The notes: a model not told the origin generated them from the letters alone. Counted from the first letter of the stretch, positions 51,571-60,012 are shown. The stretch is DNA of 64,000 bases from Polluticaenibacter yanchengensis (GCA_027854065.1 JAQGEF010000006.1:124001-188000), one strand, 5' to 3'. Translations and numbers: made by a program.

Positions 51571-51644
51571 TGATCCGGATTGGATTCGAACCAATGACCT
51601 ACTGCTTAGAAGGCAGTTGCTCTATCCAGCTGAGCTACCGAACC
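51571..51644 (-). tRNA. tRNA-Arg (anticodon UCU)
   Basis: A 74-nt minus-strand cloverleaf: acceptor GGTTCGG / CCGGATC with G-T wobbles, D arm GCTC-AGCTGGATA-GAGC, anticodon stem ACTGC / GCAGT with loop CTTCTAA (anticodon TCT, complement at 51608-51610), variable AGGTC, and T arm ATTGG-TTCGAAT-CCAAT. The discriminator is A and CCA is not encoded. It reads AGA codons. Confidence 0.97.
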
Positions 51645-51784
51645 ATCATTTTGGATTGCAAATGTAATATTTTTTTATAAACCACAAAGAAAAAACAATA
51701 AAAAACGGAAAGTTTTTTGAGTAGAATATACATATAAAGAATATATAATTTTTTGAACCTGAAATTTATTTCACTAAATGACAG

Positions 51785-51792
51785 TAACTTTG
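51785..51792 (+). promoter_or_regulatory. Candidate -7 element upstream of rbfA
   Basis: TAACTTTG, an exact match to TAnnTTTG, but 151 nt before the rbfA ATG, so the leader would be long. The rest of the 51645-51943 gap shows nothing else. Confidence 0.35.
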
Positions 51793-51943
51793 TGATTTGG
51801 CTGTATAGTTTAAATGCAAGGAAAGTTTCCCGTTATTATTGAAAAATTGTAAATTTACTTGCGGGTAATAAGCCTTACTATACCAATGCTTTTATAAATT
51901 TAATAAGAGAAGAGCAAGGTGATGCCAAATAAATCTTTTGATT

Positions 51944-52333
51944 ATGGAAGAGAGTAAACGACAAAAGCAAGTAGCGGGGTTATTAAATGAAGAGTTAAGT
52001 GATATTTTTCTGCGCTTAGGTATCAATATGATTGACGGAGGAATGGTATCTATATCCAGTGTAAAAGTAACACCGGATTTAATGGAAGCCAGAATTTATC
52101 TGAGTTTTTTTCAAATTCAAAATTTTAAAGAGGTTCTGAAGAAAATAGAGGCCAGAAGCTGGGAAATTAAAAAAATGCTTACATCAAGAGTAAGACACCA
52201 GCTAAGGATTATGCCGTTCTTATCATTCTTTCATGATGATACATTAGATCATGTATTTAAAATGGAGAATTTGCTTAATAAAGTAAAACAGGATGATGAA
52301 AGCATCCGCAAAGAAAATGAGGCAAATGATTAA
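51944..52333 (+). CDS. rbfA: Ribosome-binding factor A
   Basis: Helps mature the 16S 5' end on 30S subunits and supports cold adaptation. About 129 residues, a KH-like fold: RQKQVAGLLNEELSDIFLRLG, MVSISSVKVTPDLMEARIYLSFF and the C-terminal RVRHQLRIMPFLSFFHDDTLDHVFKMENLLNKV. The start is the ATG of MEESKRQK; a TTG two codons upstream is unlikely. It is a single gene with a terminator at 52356. Confidence 0.94.
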   Translation: MEESKRQKQVAGLLNEELSDIFLRLGINMIDGGMVSISSVKVTPDLMEARIYLSFFQIQNFKEVLKKIEARSWEIKKMLTSRVRHQLRIMPFLSFFHDDTLDHVFKMENLLNKVKQDDESIRKENEAND

Positions 52334-52355
52334 TTAGCTGATGCTATGTAAATAC

Positions 52356-52397
52356 AAAAATCCCGGTAAGTGTTCTATAACTGCCGGGATTTTTTTA
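52356..52397 (+). terminator. Terminator after rbfA
   Basis: AAATCCCGG / CCGGGATTT with a 16-nt loop and seven T. The remaining 270 nt up to batA show no gene or repeat, only the batA promoter region. Confidence 0.85.
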
Positions 52398-52669
52398 TTA
52401 TGAAGATCTATCAGCATTTCGGCAGAAAATTACCTTTTACATGAATGGGGTATCCTGGTGAGCATTTCTCAATATCCAATGCCAGTGCCTGGTAATATGA
52501 ATGTAGTGATTACCCCGGTAAGAGAAAAAACGGGTTTTTTATGATTAATTAAAGCTTCTCTATCTAAATTCTACAATTAACTAATATTTTCGTGCTTTGC
52601 CTTGTAATTTTATAATAAAGCCTTTATTTTTAATTCCGGTAGTAAAAAGGAGAACTGCGCAATATATTA

Positions 52670-53671
52670 ATGAACTATTTTAATCAAATTACTTTTGACA
52701 AACCTTGGGTTTTAATTTTTCTGGCGTTAATACCTTTTGTATTATACTATTATATAAAGCAGCAAATTAATAAAAGTAACCAGTTAAAATTACCTTCTAC
52801 CAAACGTCTTACAACTCCTAAAACTTTCAAAACCAGGCTTAGAAATCTTCCGGCAGTATTACGCACATTATCAATAGCCGGCATCATAGTAGCATTAGCC
52901 CAACCGGCTAAATACGAAACTTTACAAATAAACGAAGGTGAAGGCATTGATATCGTTTTATGCCTGGATGTAAGCGGGAGCATGCTGGCGCAGGACTTTA
53001 AACCGAACCGCTTGCTGGCATCTATCAATGTAGCAAAGGAATTCATAAAAGAACGTAAAGGCGATCGGTTAGGATTGGTAATATTTTCCGGTCAAAGCCT
53101 CACCCTATGTCCGCTTACCACAGACCTTGGAATCATCAATCAGCAACTGGACAGGATTGAATATGGAAACCTTTCTGATGGTACCGCTATCGGGAGCGGC
53201 CTGGCAAGTGCGGTGGACCGTTTAAGAGGTTCAAACAGCAAAAGTAAAATTGTGATCCTGCTGACAGACGGAGAAAATACCGGCGGGCTGATTGACCCTG
53301 AAACGGCAAAACAGCTGGCTATAAACTTTGGTATAAGAGTGTATACGATCGGTATTGGCAGCACAGGGATGGCCCCTATGCCGGTTAGGACCGTTAATGG
53401 CGAAGTTGAAACCATTATGACAAAGGTGTCGATAGATGAGAATTTGCTGAAGGATATTGCTTCAGCTACAAAAGGCAAGTACTATAGAGCTGCAGATGAA
53501 AACACGTTGAACCAGGTTTATACAGAAATTAATACACTGGAAAAATCTAAAGTCACTACAAAGTATTTTGAAAAACGTACAGATCAGTATTTTATATGGG
53601 CACTCATAGCACTCATTTTACTTTGCCTGGAAGTAATTTTAAAAAACACACTGTTTAAACGATTCCCATAA
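52670..53671 (+). CDS. batA: BatA-like von Willebrand factor A membrane protein
   Basis: 333 residues. Two N-terminal membrane segments (PWVLIFLALIPFVLYYYI; LRTLSIAGIIVALAQ) are followed by a VWA domain. Its metal site is DVSGS (near residue 100), with TDLGIINQQ and LLTDGENTGG completing the MIDAS. A last membrane segment is at 308-325 (FIWALIALILLCLEVIL). This is the Bacteroidota aerotolerance (Bat) type. The usual MoxR ATPase and DUF58 genes are not upstream. The stop codon overlaps the next start by 1 nt. Confidence 0.9.
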   Translation: MNYFNQITFDKPWVLIFLALIPFVLYYYIKQQINKSNQLKLPSTKRLTTPKTFKTRLRNLPAVLRTLSIAGIIVALAQPAKYETLQINEGEGIDIVLCLDVSGSMLAQDFKPNRLLASINVAKEFIKERKGDRLGLVIFSGQSLTLCPLTTDLGIINQQLDRIEYGNLSDGTAIGSGLASAVDRLRGSNSKSKIVILLTDGENTGGLIDPETAKQLAINFGIRVYTIGIGSTGMAPMPVRTVNGEVETIMTKVSIDENLLKDIASATKGKYYRAADENTLNQVYTEINTLEKSKVTTKYFEKRTDQYFIWALIALILLCLEVILKNTLFKRFP

Positions 53672-54531
53672 TGACCAAGCTTTTCAAATATATATTGGCG
53701 GGTACCTTTTTATTGAGCTGCCTGCAATTGACGGCCCAAACTAATGTGACCGTAAATAAAGATAGTGTGTGGATCGGGGAACCATTTACCGTAACGATCA
53801 AAGCCAATGAGCAACCATTAAATACCGACTTTAGCCAGATTCCCGGTTTTGAGTTTCTAAAGCTTGATACAGTAGCTGACAAAGCAGGTAAAATTTCGGA
53901 ATACCAGTTGCTTCTCTGTACTTTCGATAGTGGTAGTTTAAAACTACCAGTTAAAGAGCTATTTCCCAATAGCAATCAAAATGAAATAACCATCATCAGC
54001 AAAGGTATTCCCAAAGACAGTGCTTTGGCTTACTCCGAGCCGATGGAAATTATAAATATGGAACCTGTTAACCAGGTCCCATATTTCCTGATTTTTGGTA
54101 TTATTACATTCGTAAGCGCCATTGGCATTTATTTCCTGGTGCAAAAACTCAAAGTAAAAGAAACAGTAAAATCGTTAACATTAATTAATGATTATTCTAA
54201 TACCCCAACTTTATCCAATAGTAACTTGGCAGAACTATTAGGGAAACTAAAAGCAGACTGGCAGAATAACCAGGTCAGTTCAGAGCATCTTGGGAATTCA
54301 TTAATGCGGTACCTGGGGCAATATTTGTGGAATAAAGGCTATTATGTGTACACAAAAACCGGAGACGAAATCATTCTTTATACTAAAAATATATATGATG
54401 AACAGAGCTGGCAAAAGATAAAAGAAACAGTCCAGCTTTGTAACTATCTTAAATTCGGTAAGTATATCGCAGATAAAGCCAACGGGTTGAGCGCTATTGA
54501 TAATGTACTGGAATTGGTGAACCGCCAATAA
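53671..54531 (+). CDS. BatD-like/DUF4381-like membrane protein
   Basis: 286 residues: signal peptide (LAGTFLLSCLQLTAQ), a periplasmic Ig-like domain (NVTVNKDSVWIGEPFTVTIKANEQPLN...GSLKLPVKELF), one membrane helix (about 130-152, VPYFLIFGIITFVSAIGIYFLVQ), and a cytoplasmic helical domain with LLGKLKADWQNNQVSSEHLGNSLMRYLGQYLW. This mixes features of BatD proteins and of the DUF4381 proteins of Bat operons. ATG overlap with batA indicates translational coupling. The exact family is uncertain. Confidence 0.7.
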   Translation: MTKLFKYILAGTFLLSCLQLTAQTNVTVNKDSVWIGEPFTVTIKANEQPLNTDFSQIPGFEFLKLDTVADKAGKISEYQLLLCTFDSGSLKLPVKELFPNSNQNEITIISKGIPKDSALAYSEPMEIINMEPVNQVPYFLIFGIITFVSAIGIYFLVQKLKVKETVKSLTLINDYSNTPTLSNSNLAELLGKLKADWQNNQVSSEHLGNSLMRYLGQYLWNKGYYVYTKTGDEIILYTKNIYDEQSWQKIKETVQLCNYLKFGKYIADKANGLSAIDNVLELVNRQ

Positions 54532-54817
54532 AAACAGGTCACTGAAAGCTGGTTTATACACATATTCATCCAAAATTATTTTACAGGACAAGTGTATTTA
54601 ATGTCGATATATGTTTGTTTTACAGGTTTTTACGGATAGGGATTATAATTTCTATTTCCTTCTCCGGAGATTTTTCCCTCAAAATGCATTGGTAGTATAT
54701 AAAGGCAGGAGTAAAAAAACAGTAATTTCAATCAATGCAGAGTCATAGTAGTTTGTTTCATAAAATCAGGACTGTAAAAGTCTCACCGGTTCATAATATT
54801 TGCTTAAGTATTGGATA

Positions 54818-54850
54818 AAAATATTTTCGAAAGCCGAAATATTTTTTCTT
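54818..54850 (+). terminator. Candidate terminator upstream of type A copy 6
   Basis: AAATATTT-T-CG / CG-AAATATTT stem with a T-run, 290 nt past the bat pair. Nothing else is visible in 54532-54817. Confidence 0.45.
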
Positions 54851-54852
54851 TT

Positions 54853-54971
54853 GGGGCTATCGGCATAGGTAACCCTTTTGTACTTCTGTCCGGCGTGCTT
54901 ATGGCTCCGCTGCGCTCGGTGCTCCTGCGTCGCACTGGCTCGTACCTCGCCACCAACGCATGCCGCAGCCC
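54853..54971 (-). repeat. Dispersed structured element, type A, copy 6
   Basis: Minus-strand orientation. It starts GGGCTGCGGCATGCGTTGGT, then GGCGAGGTACGAGCCAGTGC as in copies 2 and 5, and ends GATAGCCCC. The inner pair is GTGC / GCAC. Confidence 0.75.
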
Positions 54972-55090
54972 TTTTGCATTTATTTTTTAATTTAACGATT
55001 TATAAAATAATTGTTTATCATAAATTTATATACCATCTGCTGACACAGATTTTCATTATCTTTTATATAATCACTCAACTGCCACTGGTA

Positions 55091-55109
55091 TTCTAAATTT
55101 CTTCAAAAT
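55091..55109 (+). promoter_or_regulatory. Predicted response-regulator box 1 (before 55147 gene)
   Basis: TTCTAAAT-TTC-TTCAAAAT, two half-sites 11 bp apart, one helical turn as in OmpR-type operators. It is followed after 8 nt by TAAATTTG (55118-55125), an exact -7 element. Boxes of the same kind are at 57149, 59205 and 59525. It implies autoregulation. Confidence 0.65.
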
Positions 55110-55117
55110 TCAATTGG

Positions 55118-55125
55118 TAAATTTG
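55118..55125 (+). promoter_or_regulatory. -7 element of the response-regulator gene
   Basis: TAAATTTG fits TAnnTTTG exactly, 21 nt before the ATG and 8 nt after the predicted operator. Confidence 0.55.
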
Positions 55126-55146
55126 TAACATTAACGAACTCCGGCA

Positions 55147-55821
55147 ATGAAAGTACTCATCATAGAAGACGAAAAGGAATTAGCTAAAAGCATTGTAGAG
55201 TATTTGTCCGAAGAAAAATACCTATGTGAAGAAGCTGCCACCTTTACCGAAGCAATGAATAAAATAGACGTATTCAATTACGATTGCATCCTTTTAGATA
55301 TAACACTGCCGGATGGAAACGGGCTGAAAATATTAGAAGAGCTCAAAAAAGACAATAAGCAAGATGGCGTTATTATCATTTCAGCAAAGAATTCTCTTGA
55401 TGATAAGATAAAAGGGCTACAGATAGGTGCTGATGATTATCTAACAAAACCTTTTCATTTATCAGAACTAACAGCCCGTATCTATTCCCTCATTCGCAGA
55501 CGGCAATTTAATAATGCTAACATCATTAGGTTGGATGAACTTGAAATAGATCTTTTAGCAAAAAGCGTCACAGTAAACAATGAGTCTGTTCCACTTACCA
55601 AAAAGGAATTTGATTTGTTGATATATTTCATTGGGAATAAAAAAAGAGTACTTTCCAAAAGCACTTTAGCAGAACATCTCTCCGGGGATTTTGCAGATAT
55701 GCTGGATAATCATGATTTTGTGTATGCGCATGTAAAGAACCTGAAGAAAAAACTAAGCGATGCAGGCTGTGAACAATATATAAAAACCGTTTACGGTACA
55801 GGGTATATCTGGAACGGGTAA
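55147..55821 (+). CDS. OmpR-type response regulator
   Basis: 224 residues. Receiver: acidic pocket IIEDEKELAKS, phospho-acceptor Asp in ILLDITLPDGNG (near residue 52), Ser in IIISAKN and Lys in DDYLTKPFHL. A winged-helix Trans_reg_C domain follows (VPLTKKEFDLLIYFIGNKKRVLSKSTLAEHLSG...DFVYAHVKNLKKKLSDAGCEQYIKTVYGTGYIW). It is followed after 37 nt by its sensor kinase. A direct-repeat operator candidate lies just upstream of its own promoter and recurs before other genes of the island. Confidence 0.96.
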   Translation: MKVLIIEDEKELAKSIVEYLSEEKYLCEEAATFTEAMNKIDVFNYDCILLDITLPDGNGLKILEELKKDNKQDGVIIISAKNSLDDKIKGLQIGADDYLTKPFHLSELTARIYSLIRRRQFNNANIIRLDELEIDLLAKSVTVNNESVPLTKKEFDLLIYFIGNKKRVLSKSTLAEHLSGDFADMLDNHDFVYAHVKNLKKKLSDAGCEQYIKTVYGTGYIWNG

Positions 55822-55858
55822 TAATTTCAGCTACAGCCGAACCATTAATAATTGAAAA

Positions 55859-57154
55859 TTGAAAAAAAACTTATTACAAAAGTCGTTAAAACAACTTACC
55901 ATCTTTGCATTTATTGTATTTGCATTAAGTGTACCCTCCTACTTTCTATTAGTGGACTGGATCTGGTTAAAAGAACTCGACGAGAATAATCAACTCATCG
56001 CAGCAAGAATAGAAAATGAATTCAATGAACAAAAAATTAATAATGAAAAATTAGCAGAAAGCATCGCATTCTGGAACGAGATACAACCCGTAAGCAAAAT
56101 TGAATCCGCTGCGAATCCCTTAGCAAAAGATAGCCTGTACACCATCAGGCGGGAAAATTCCTACTCAAAAAGTGAAGCTATAGACCGCTTTCGTGGTTTA
56201 AAGACCAATATTTTAATCAATAATAAGAACTATGTACTGGTAGTAGAAACCAACGTAGAAGAAACCGAAGAAACTGTTGCCTATATAGCCATGGTTACAC
56301 TGGTATTTTTCATGATTCTAGTCATTGGGTTCTGGATACTGAACCGGAAATTATCCCGTAAACTATGGCAACCATTTCAGGACACTTTAGAGAAATTGAA
56401 ATCCTTTCAATTAAACAATCAAAAGAGAATCAGTTTCCCCGAAACTGATATCATTGAGTTCAACGAGTTGAACACAACATTAGATAAACTGTTGCAACAC
56501 AATATTGCAGCTTACCAAAGTCAGAAAGAGTTTACAGAAAATGCCTCTCACGAACTTCAGACACCGCTGGCAGTACTCAAAAATAAAATAGATCTGCTAC
56601 TGCAAAGCGATGATCTTACAGAAAGGCAATACCACATTGCCGAAGAGATGAACAAAGCAATCATTAGAAGCACAAGGATCAATAAAAACCTCTTATTACT
56701 GGCCAAAATTGAAAATAACCAGTTTGATAGCTCAACACTCATCAGGCTCGATACATTGATTGATCAGATCTTAGATGGGTTACCAACATTTTTTAAAGAT
56801 AAAAATATTACAATCACTACTCATATTCAGCCGGCGGTTGAAGTGACAGCCAACAGTGGGTTAACGGAAGTATTAATCAATAATCTGGTTGCCAATGCTA
56901 TCCGTCACACTTTGCCGGGAGGCTCCATAAAAATAGCCCTGTCAGCATCAGGCTTAGAAGTCAGTAATTCAGGAGAACAGCCACTCAACCCGGATTTACT
57001 GTTCAAAAGATTTTCAAGAATCTCTGCCGATAACAACGGTAGTGGCCTGGGTTTATCCATCGTACAGGAAATATGCAGGTTTCATAATTGGGAAGTTTCT
57101 TACAACTTTAAAAATGCAACACACATTTTTTTCGTCAGGATATTAACGTTCTAA
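55859..57154 (+). CDS. Sensor histidine kinase, partner of the 55147 regulator
   Basis: 431 residues with a TTG start (MKKNLLQKSLKQLTIFAFIVFALSVPSYFLL); no in-frame ATG exists before about residue 140, inside TM2, so TTG is needed to keep TM1. TM1 is about 13-33 and TM2 about 138-158 (YIAMVTLVFFMILVIGFWIL), enclosing a sensor of about 100 residues. The phospho-acceptor His is in TENASHELQTPLAVL (near 230). ATPase motifs: NNLVANAIRHT and GSGLGLSIVQEICRFH. It is cotranscribed with the regulator. Confidence 0.93.
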   Translation: MKKNLLQKSLKQLTIFAFIVFALSVPSYFLLVDWIWLKELDENNQLIAARIENEFNEQKINNEKLAESIAFWNEIQPVSKIESAANPLAKDSLYTIRRENSYSKSEAIDRFRGLKTNILINNKNYVLVVETNVEETEETVAYIAMVTLVFFMILVIGFWILNRKLSRKLWQPFQDTLEKLKSFQLNNQKRISFPETDIIEFNELNTTLDKLLQHNIAAYQSQKEFTENASHELQTPLAVLKNKIDLLLQSDDLTERQYHIAEEMNKAIIRSTRINKNLLLLAKIENNQFDSSTLIRLDTLIDQILDGLPTFFKDKNITITTHIQPAVEVTANSGLTEVLINNLVANAIRHTLPGGSIKIALSASGLEVSNSGEQPLNPDLLFKRFSRISADNNGSGLGLSIVQEICRFHNWEVSYNFKNATHIFFVRILTF

Positions 57155-57167
57155 ATTTCTTCTAAAT
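57149..57167 (+). promoter_or_regulatory. Predicted response-regulator box 2 (before 57204 gene)
   Basis: TTCTAAAT-TTC-TTCTAAAT, a perfect direct repeat with 11-bp period, overlapping the kinase stop codon. TACTTTAC (57176-57183), a weak -7 match, follows after 8 nt as in box 1. Confidence 0.65.
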
Positions 57168-57203
57168 TGGTCCGGTACTTTACCTGTTTTTAATATGTAA
57201 AGT

Positions 57204-59183
57204 ATGAGCACCGTGAAGGCATTAGCAAGATTTAGAAAACCGTTGAAAGGAAGGTTTGCTACTATATTTGCAGTATTAGGTCTGTATACCATCCTGTCAT
57301 TTATTACAAGAATAGCCTTCCTCGTAAGGATGGCAAATGAAATTGATTTTAATTTTTTAAATCTGGTAAGAGCATTTATAACAGGCTTCTTATTCGATGT
57401 AAGTACCGGCTTATCAATCCTGTTTATTTATACCGTATATCTTTTGCTGTTGCCTAAAAGATGGATTGGTTCACTGGCCGATAAAGCCTTTACCTGTACC
57501 TATCTTTTCATAAGCCTGGTCATTATCTTTTTTAGCCTCATGGCGGAATTTCCCTTTTGGGACGAATTTGGAGTAAGGTTCAACTTTATAGCGGTAGATT
57601 ACCTCGTATATACTTACGAGGTAATTGCCAATATCAACCAGTCCTACCCTTTACCATTAATTATTATCCTTTTAATCACGTTGATAATCGGCACGTTTGT
57701 CCTGTTCAGCAAAACCGGCATTTTAAAAAACACGTTCTCAGATAACAGCTCTATTCGCATAAGAACAGTGTACACAATACCCATACTCTTTATCACTTGC
57801 CTGCTTTTAGGCATACTGAGGAATAAACAGGCGGATTTTAGTAATAATCAAGGAGTAAATGAATTAGGCAAAAACGGTGTATTCTCATTTTTTGCTGCGT
57901 ACAGGTCCAATGAACTGGATTATGACCTTTTTTATAAAAAGCTCGATGAGAAAGAAGCATATATAATACTTAAAAAAATGCTTTTACAGGAAAATCAACA
58001 TTACACTTCAGAACAGTGGGACGATATAAAACGGGCAACAACAGGAAAAGCAGAAAGTCGTCCCAATATTATCCTGATAGCCATCGAAAGCTTCAGCGGA
58101 GACTTTCTCAAAGCATTTGGCAATAAAGACAATCTTACCCCGGTCTATGACAGTCTTGCCAATGAAAGTCTATTCTTTACAAATTTATATGCAACCGGTA
58201 CAAGAACAGTAAGAGGGATGGAAGCGCTCACACTTTGTGTTCCACCAACACCAGGGAACAGTATTGTCAGAAGGCCCGGTAATGACCACCTATTCTCTAT
58301 TGCTACCATATTGAAGCAAAAAAATTACCATCCTTATTTCATTTATGGCGGCGATGGTTATTTTGATAATATGAATAATTTCTTTGGTGGGCAAGGCTTT
58401 GACATTGTGGACAGGAACAGGGGCAGTTTTTTATCAGAGAAGATGGCGACACACAGGTATAACATTCCGGATAGTGACGTGAGTTTTGAAAACGCCTGGG
58501 GAATTTGCGATGAAGACCTATACAAACAAGCACTTAAATATGCAGACAAGAACAATGCAGACGGTACACCTTTTTTCCAGTTTGTAATGACAACATCCAA
58601 CCACAAACCTTATACATTTCCTGCGCAGAAAATTGATTTACCTCCGGGAGGCAGGAATGCGGCCGTAAAATATACCGATTATGCATTGGGGGAATTCATT
58701 GCCAATGCCCAAAAGAAACCCTGGTTCAAAAATACCCTATTTGTGGTAGTAGCCGATCATTGCGCCAACAGTGCAGGCAAATGGGAAATAAACATTGATA
58801 AACACCATATCCCAGCAATTATTTATAACCTGCCAAACGCACAAGGAAAAATAAACAGGCTGGTTTCCCAAATAGATCTGATGCCCACATTATTTGGTTA
58901 TTTGAACTGGGCTTATAATACAAACTTATACGGCAAAGATATCAACCAGGTGAAAGATGGTGAAGAGCGAGCTTTCATCGGCAATTACAGGACATTAGGA
59001 ATGTTGAAAAGCAATGTATTTACCCAGATAGATGACCGTAAAAGAGTAAAGCAATTTAACGTATCCGAAAAGGACCAGGCGCTAACAGAAATCACTAATC
59101 AGAATAAAACATTAGTATCAGAAATCATTACATATTATCAGACGGCCAGTAAACGGTTTAAGAATGGAAAAATGAAAGAATAA
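57204..59183 (+). CDS. LtaS-family membrane sulfatase-fold transferase
   Basis: 659 residues. Five membrane segments within about residues 18-205 precede an extracytoplasmic alkaline-phosphatase-fold domain starting at PNIILIAIESFSGDFLKAFG (metal-ligand Glu). The catalytic Thr lies in GTRTVRGMEALTLCVPP (near residue 333). Later metal ligands include YGGDGYFDNMNNFFGGQGF and VVADHCAN. The family moves phosphoglycerol or phosphoethanolamine groups onto envelope glycolipids. Gram-negative members can modify lipid A or glycans; the donor and acceptor are unknown here. It has its own predicted regulator box. Confidence 0.88.
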   Translation: MSTVKALARFRKPLKGRFATIFAVLGLYTILSFITRIAFLVRMANEIDFNFLNLVRAFITGFLFDVSTGLSILFIYTVYLLLLPKRWIGSLADKAFTCTYLFISLVIIFFSLMAEFPFWDEFGVRFNFIAVDYLVYTYEVIANINQSYPLPLIIILLITLIIGTFVLFSKTGILKNTFSDNSSIRIRTVYTIPILFITCLLLGILRNKQADFSNNQGVNELGKNGVFSFFAAYRSNELDYDLFYKKLDEKEAYIILKKMLLQENQHYTSEQWDDIKRATTGKAESRPNIILIAIESFSGDFLKAFGNKDNLTPVYDSLANESLFFTNLYATGTRTVRGMEALTLCVPPTPGNSIVRRPGNDHLFSIATILKQKNYHPYFIYGGDGYFDNMNNFFGGQGFDIVDRNRGSFLSEKMATHRYNIPDSDVSFENAWGICDEDLYKQALKYADKNNADGTPFFQFVMTTSNHKPYTFPAQKIDLPPGGRNAAVKYTDYALGEFIANAQKKPWFKNTLFVVVADHCANSAGKWEINIDKHHIPAIIYNLPNAQGKINRLVSQIDLMPTLFGYLNWAYNTNLYGKDINQVKDGEERAFIGNYRTLGMLKSNVFTQIDDRKRVKQFNVSEKDQALTEITNQNKTLVSEIITYYQTASKRFKNGKMKE

Positions 59184-59204
59184 CCATCTGATGAATACAT
59201 TCAA

Positions 59205-59223
59205 TTCCAAATTTCTTCCAATT
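59205..59223 (+). promoter_or_regulatory. Predicted response-regulator box 3 (orphan)
   Basis: TTCCAAAT-TTC-TTCCAATT, 11-bp period, followed by GAGCTTTG / AGCTTTGC in the -7 position (59231-59239). Confidence 0.55.
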
Positions 59224-59524
59224 CATGATTGAGCTTTGCTAAATAAGATTGAAAATATCCGGTGTGAAGAAATCAGTACCATGCGTCACAAAATATTGCC
59301 ACACTCTTTTCAAGAGAAGCAGGATGTAAAAACAGCCTTCACTTACTGGGTACAAAGAATTTTAAAGCAGGTTCAGTAAAGGAGAGAATTGGAACTGTGG
59401 CAATCGTTCGTGAGTCATCGGTATAAGACAGAACTCCTAAAGTAATGCGCGTTCTTTATCCCGTACTTGGAATCAACGCAAGTTTATGTCTGTTCGCCTT
59501 AATGACCAATTACAAAGTTTCACA

Positions 59525-59543
59525 TACTAAATTTCTTCAAAAT
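59525..59543 (+). promoter_or_regulatory. Predicted response-regulator box 4 (before 59584 gene)
   Basis: TACTAAAT-TTC-TTCAAAAT, 11-bp period, ending 40 nt before the ATG. A weak -7-like TATTGTG lies at 59554-59560. Confidence 0.6.
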
Positions 59544-59583
59544 CACTTCGGAATATTGTGTTTCACAATCAAAAAATTAAAAG

Positions 59584-60012
59584 ATGAAAAAGTTAGTCTT
59601 TATGCTGGTAACAGTTCCAGCTATTTTGTTCGTCAGTGCCAAAAAGATTTCGGAAAAAGAAGTGCCTGTAGTTGTAACATCAGCTTTAAAAAAGCACTAT
59701 CCCGATGCAAAAGAACTGAAATGGGAGAAAGAAAACAGCAATTATGAAGCAGCGTTTAAAATGGCAAAAACTGCTTATTCACTATTGATTGATACTGCGG
59801 GTCATATACTTGAAACAGAAGTAGAAATAAGCATAAAAGAGGTGCCTGCAGATGTTAATACCTATTTGCTGAAGCACTATAAAGAACAAAAAATAAAAGA
59901 AGTTGCAAAAATTACCGACAACAAAGGAATCGTTACCTACGAAATAGAAGTAAAGGGCAAAGACCTGATTTTTGACAATTCAGGTAAATTTTTAAAAGAA
60001 GAAAAAGATTGA
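59584..60012 (+). CDS. PepSY-like (DUF2874-type) periplasmic protein
   Basis: 142 residues with signal peptide MKKLVFMLVTVPAILFVSA. Two successive repeats of the PepSY-like/BLIP-type pattern follow: VPVVVTSALKKHYPDAKELKWEKENSNYEAAFKM and VPADVNTYLLKHYKEQKIKEVAKITDNKGIVTYEIEVKGKDLIFDNSGKFLKEEKD. Such proteins are small periplasmic beta proteins, often in two-component envelope loci. It has its own predicted regulator box and is followed 4 nt later by a TonB-dependent receptor, so it should be cotranscribed with it. Confidence 0.82.
   Translation: MKKLVFMLVTVPAILFVSAKKISEKEVPVVVTSALKKHYPDAKELKWEKENSNYEAAFKMAKTAYSLLIDTAGHILETEVEISIKEVPADVNTYLLKHYKEQKIKEVAKITDNKGIVTYEIEVKGKDLIFDNSGKFLKEEKD

Larger units (their letters stand above)
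59184..59583. other. 400-nt stretch with two promoter boxes and no clear gene
   Basis: It holds boxes 3 and 4. After box 3 only short frames occur: GTG at 59264 (21 codons, MKKSVPCVTKYC...) and ATG at 59281 (32 codons, MRHKILPHSFQEK...). Neither is recognised. A small protein, an sRNA or a decayed gene are all possible. Confidence 0.4.

Noticed and set aside
59445..59747. 100-codon plus-strand frame before the PepSY-like gene
   Set aside because: It overlaps the PepSY-like gene out of frame, crosses the predicted promoter, and is Cys/Lys-rich without homology.
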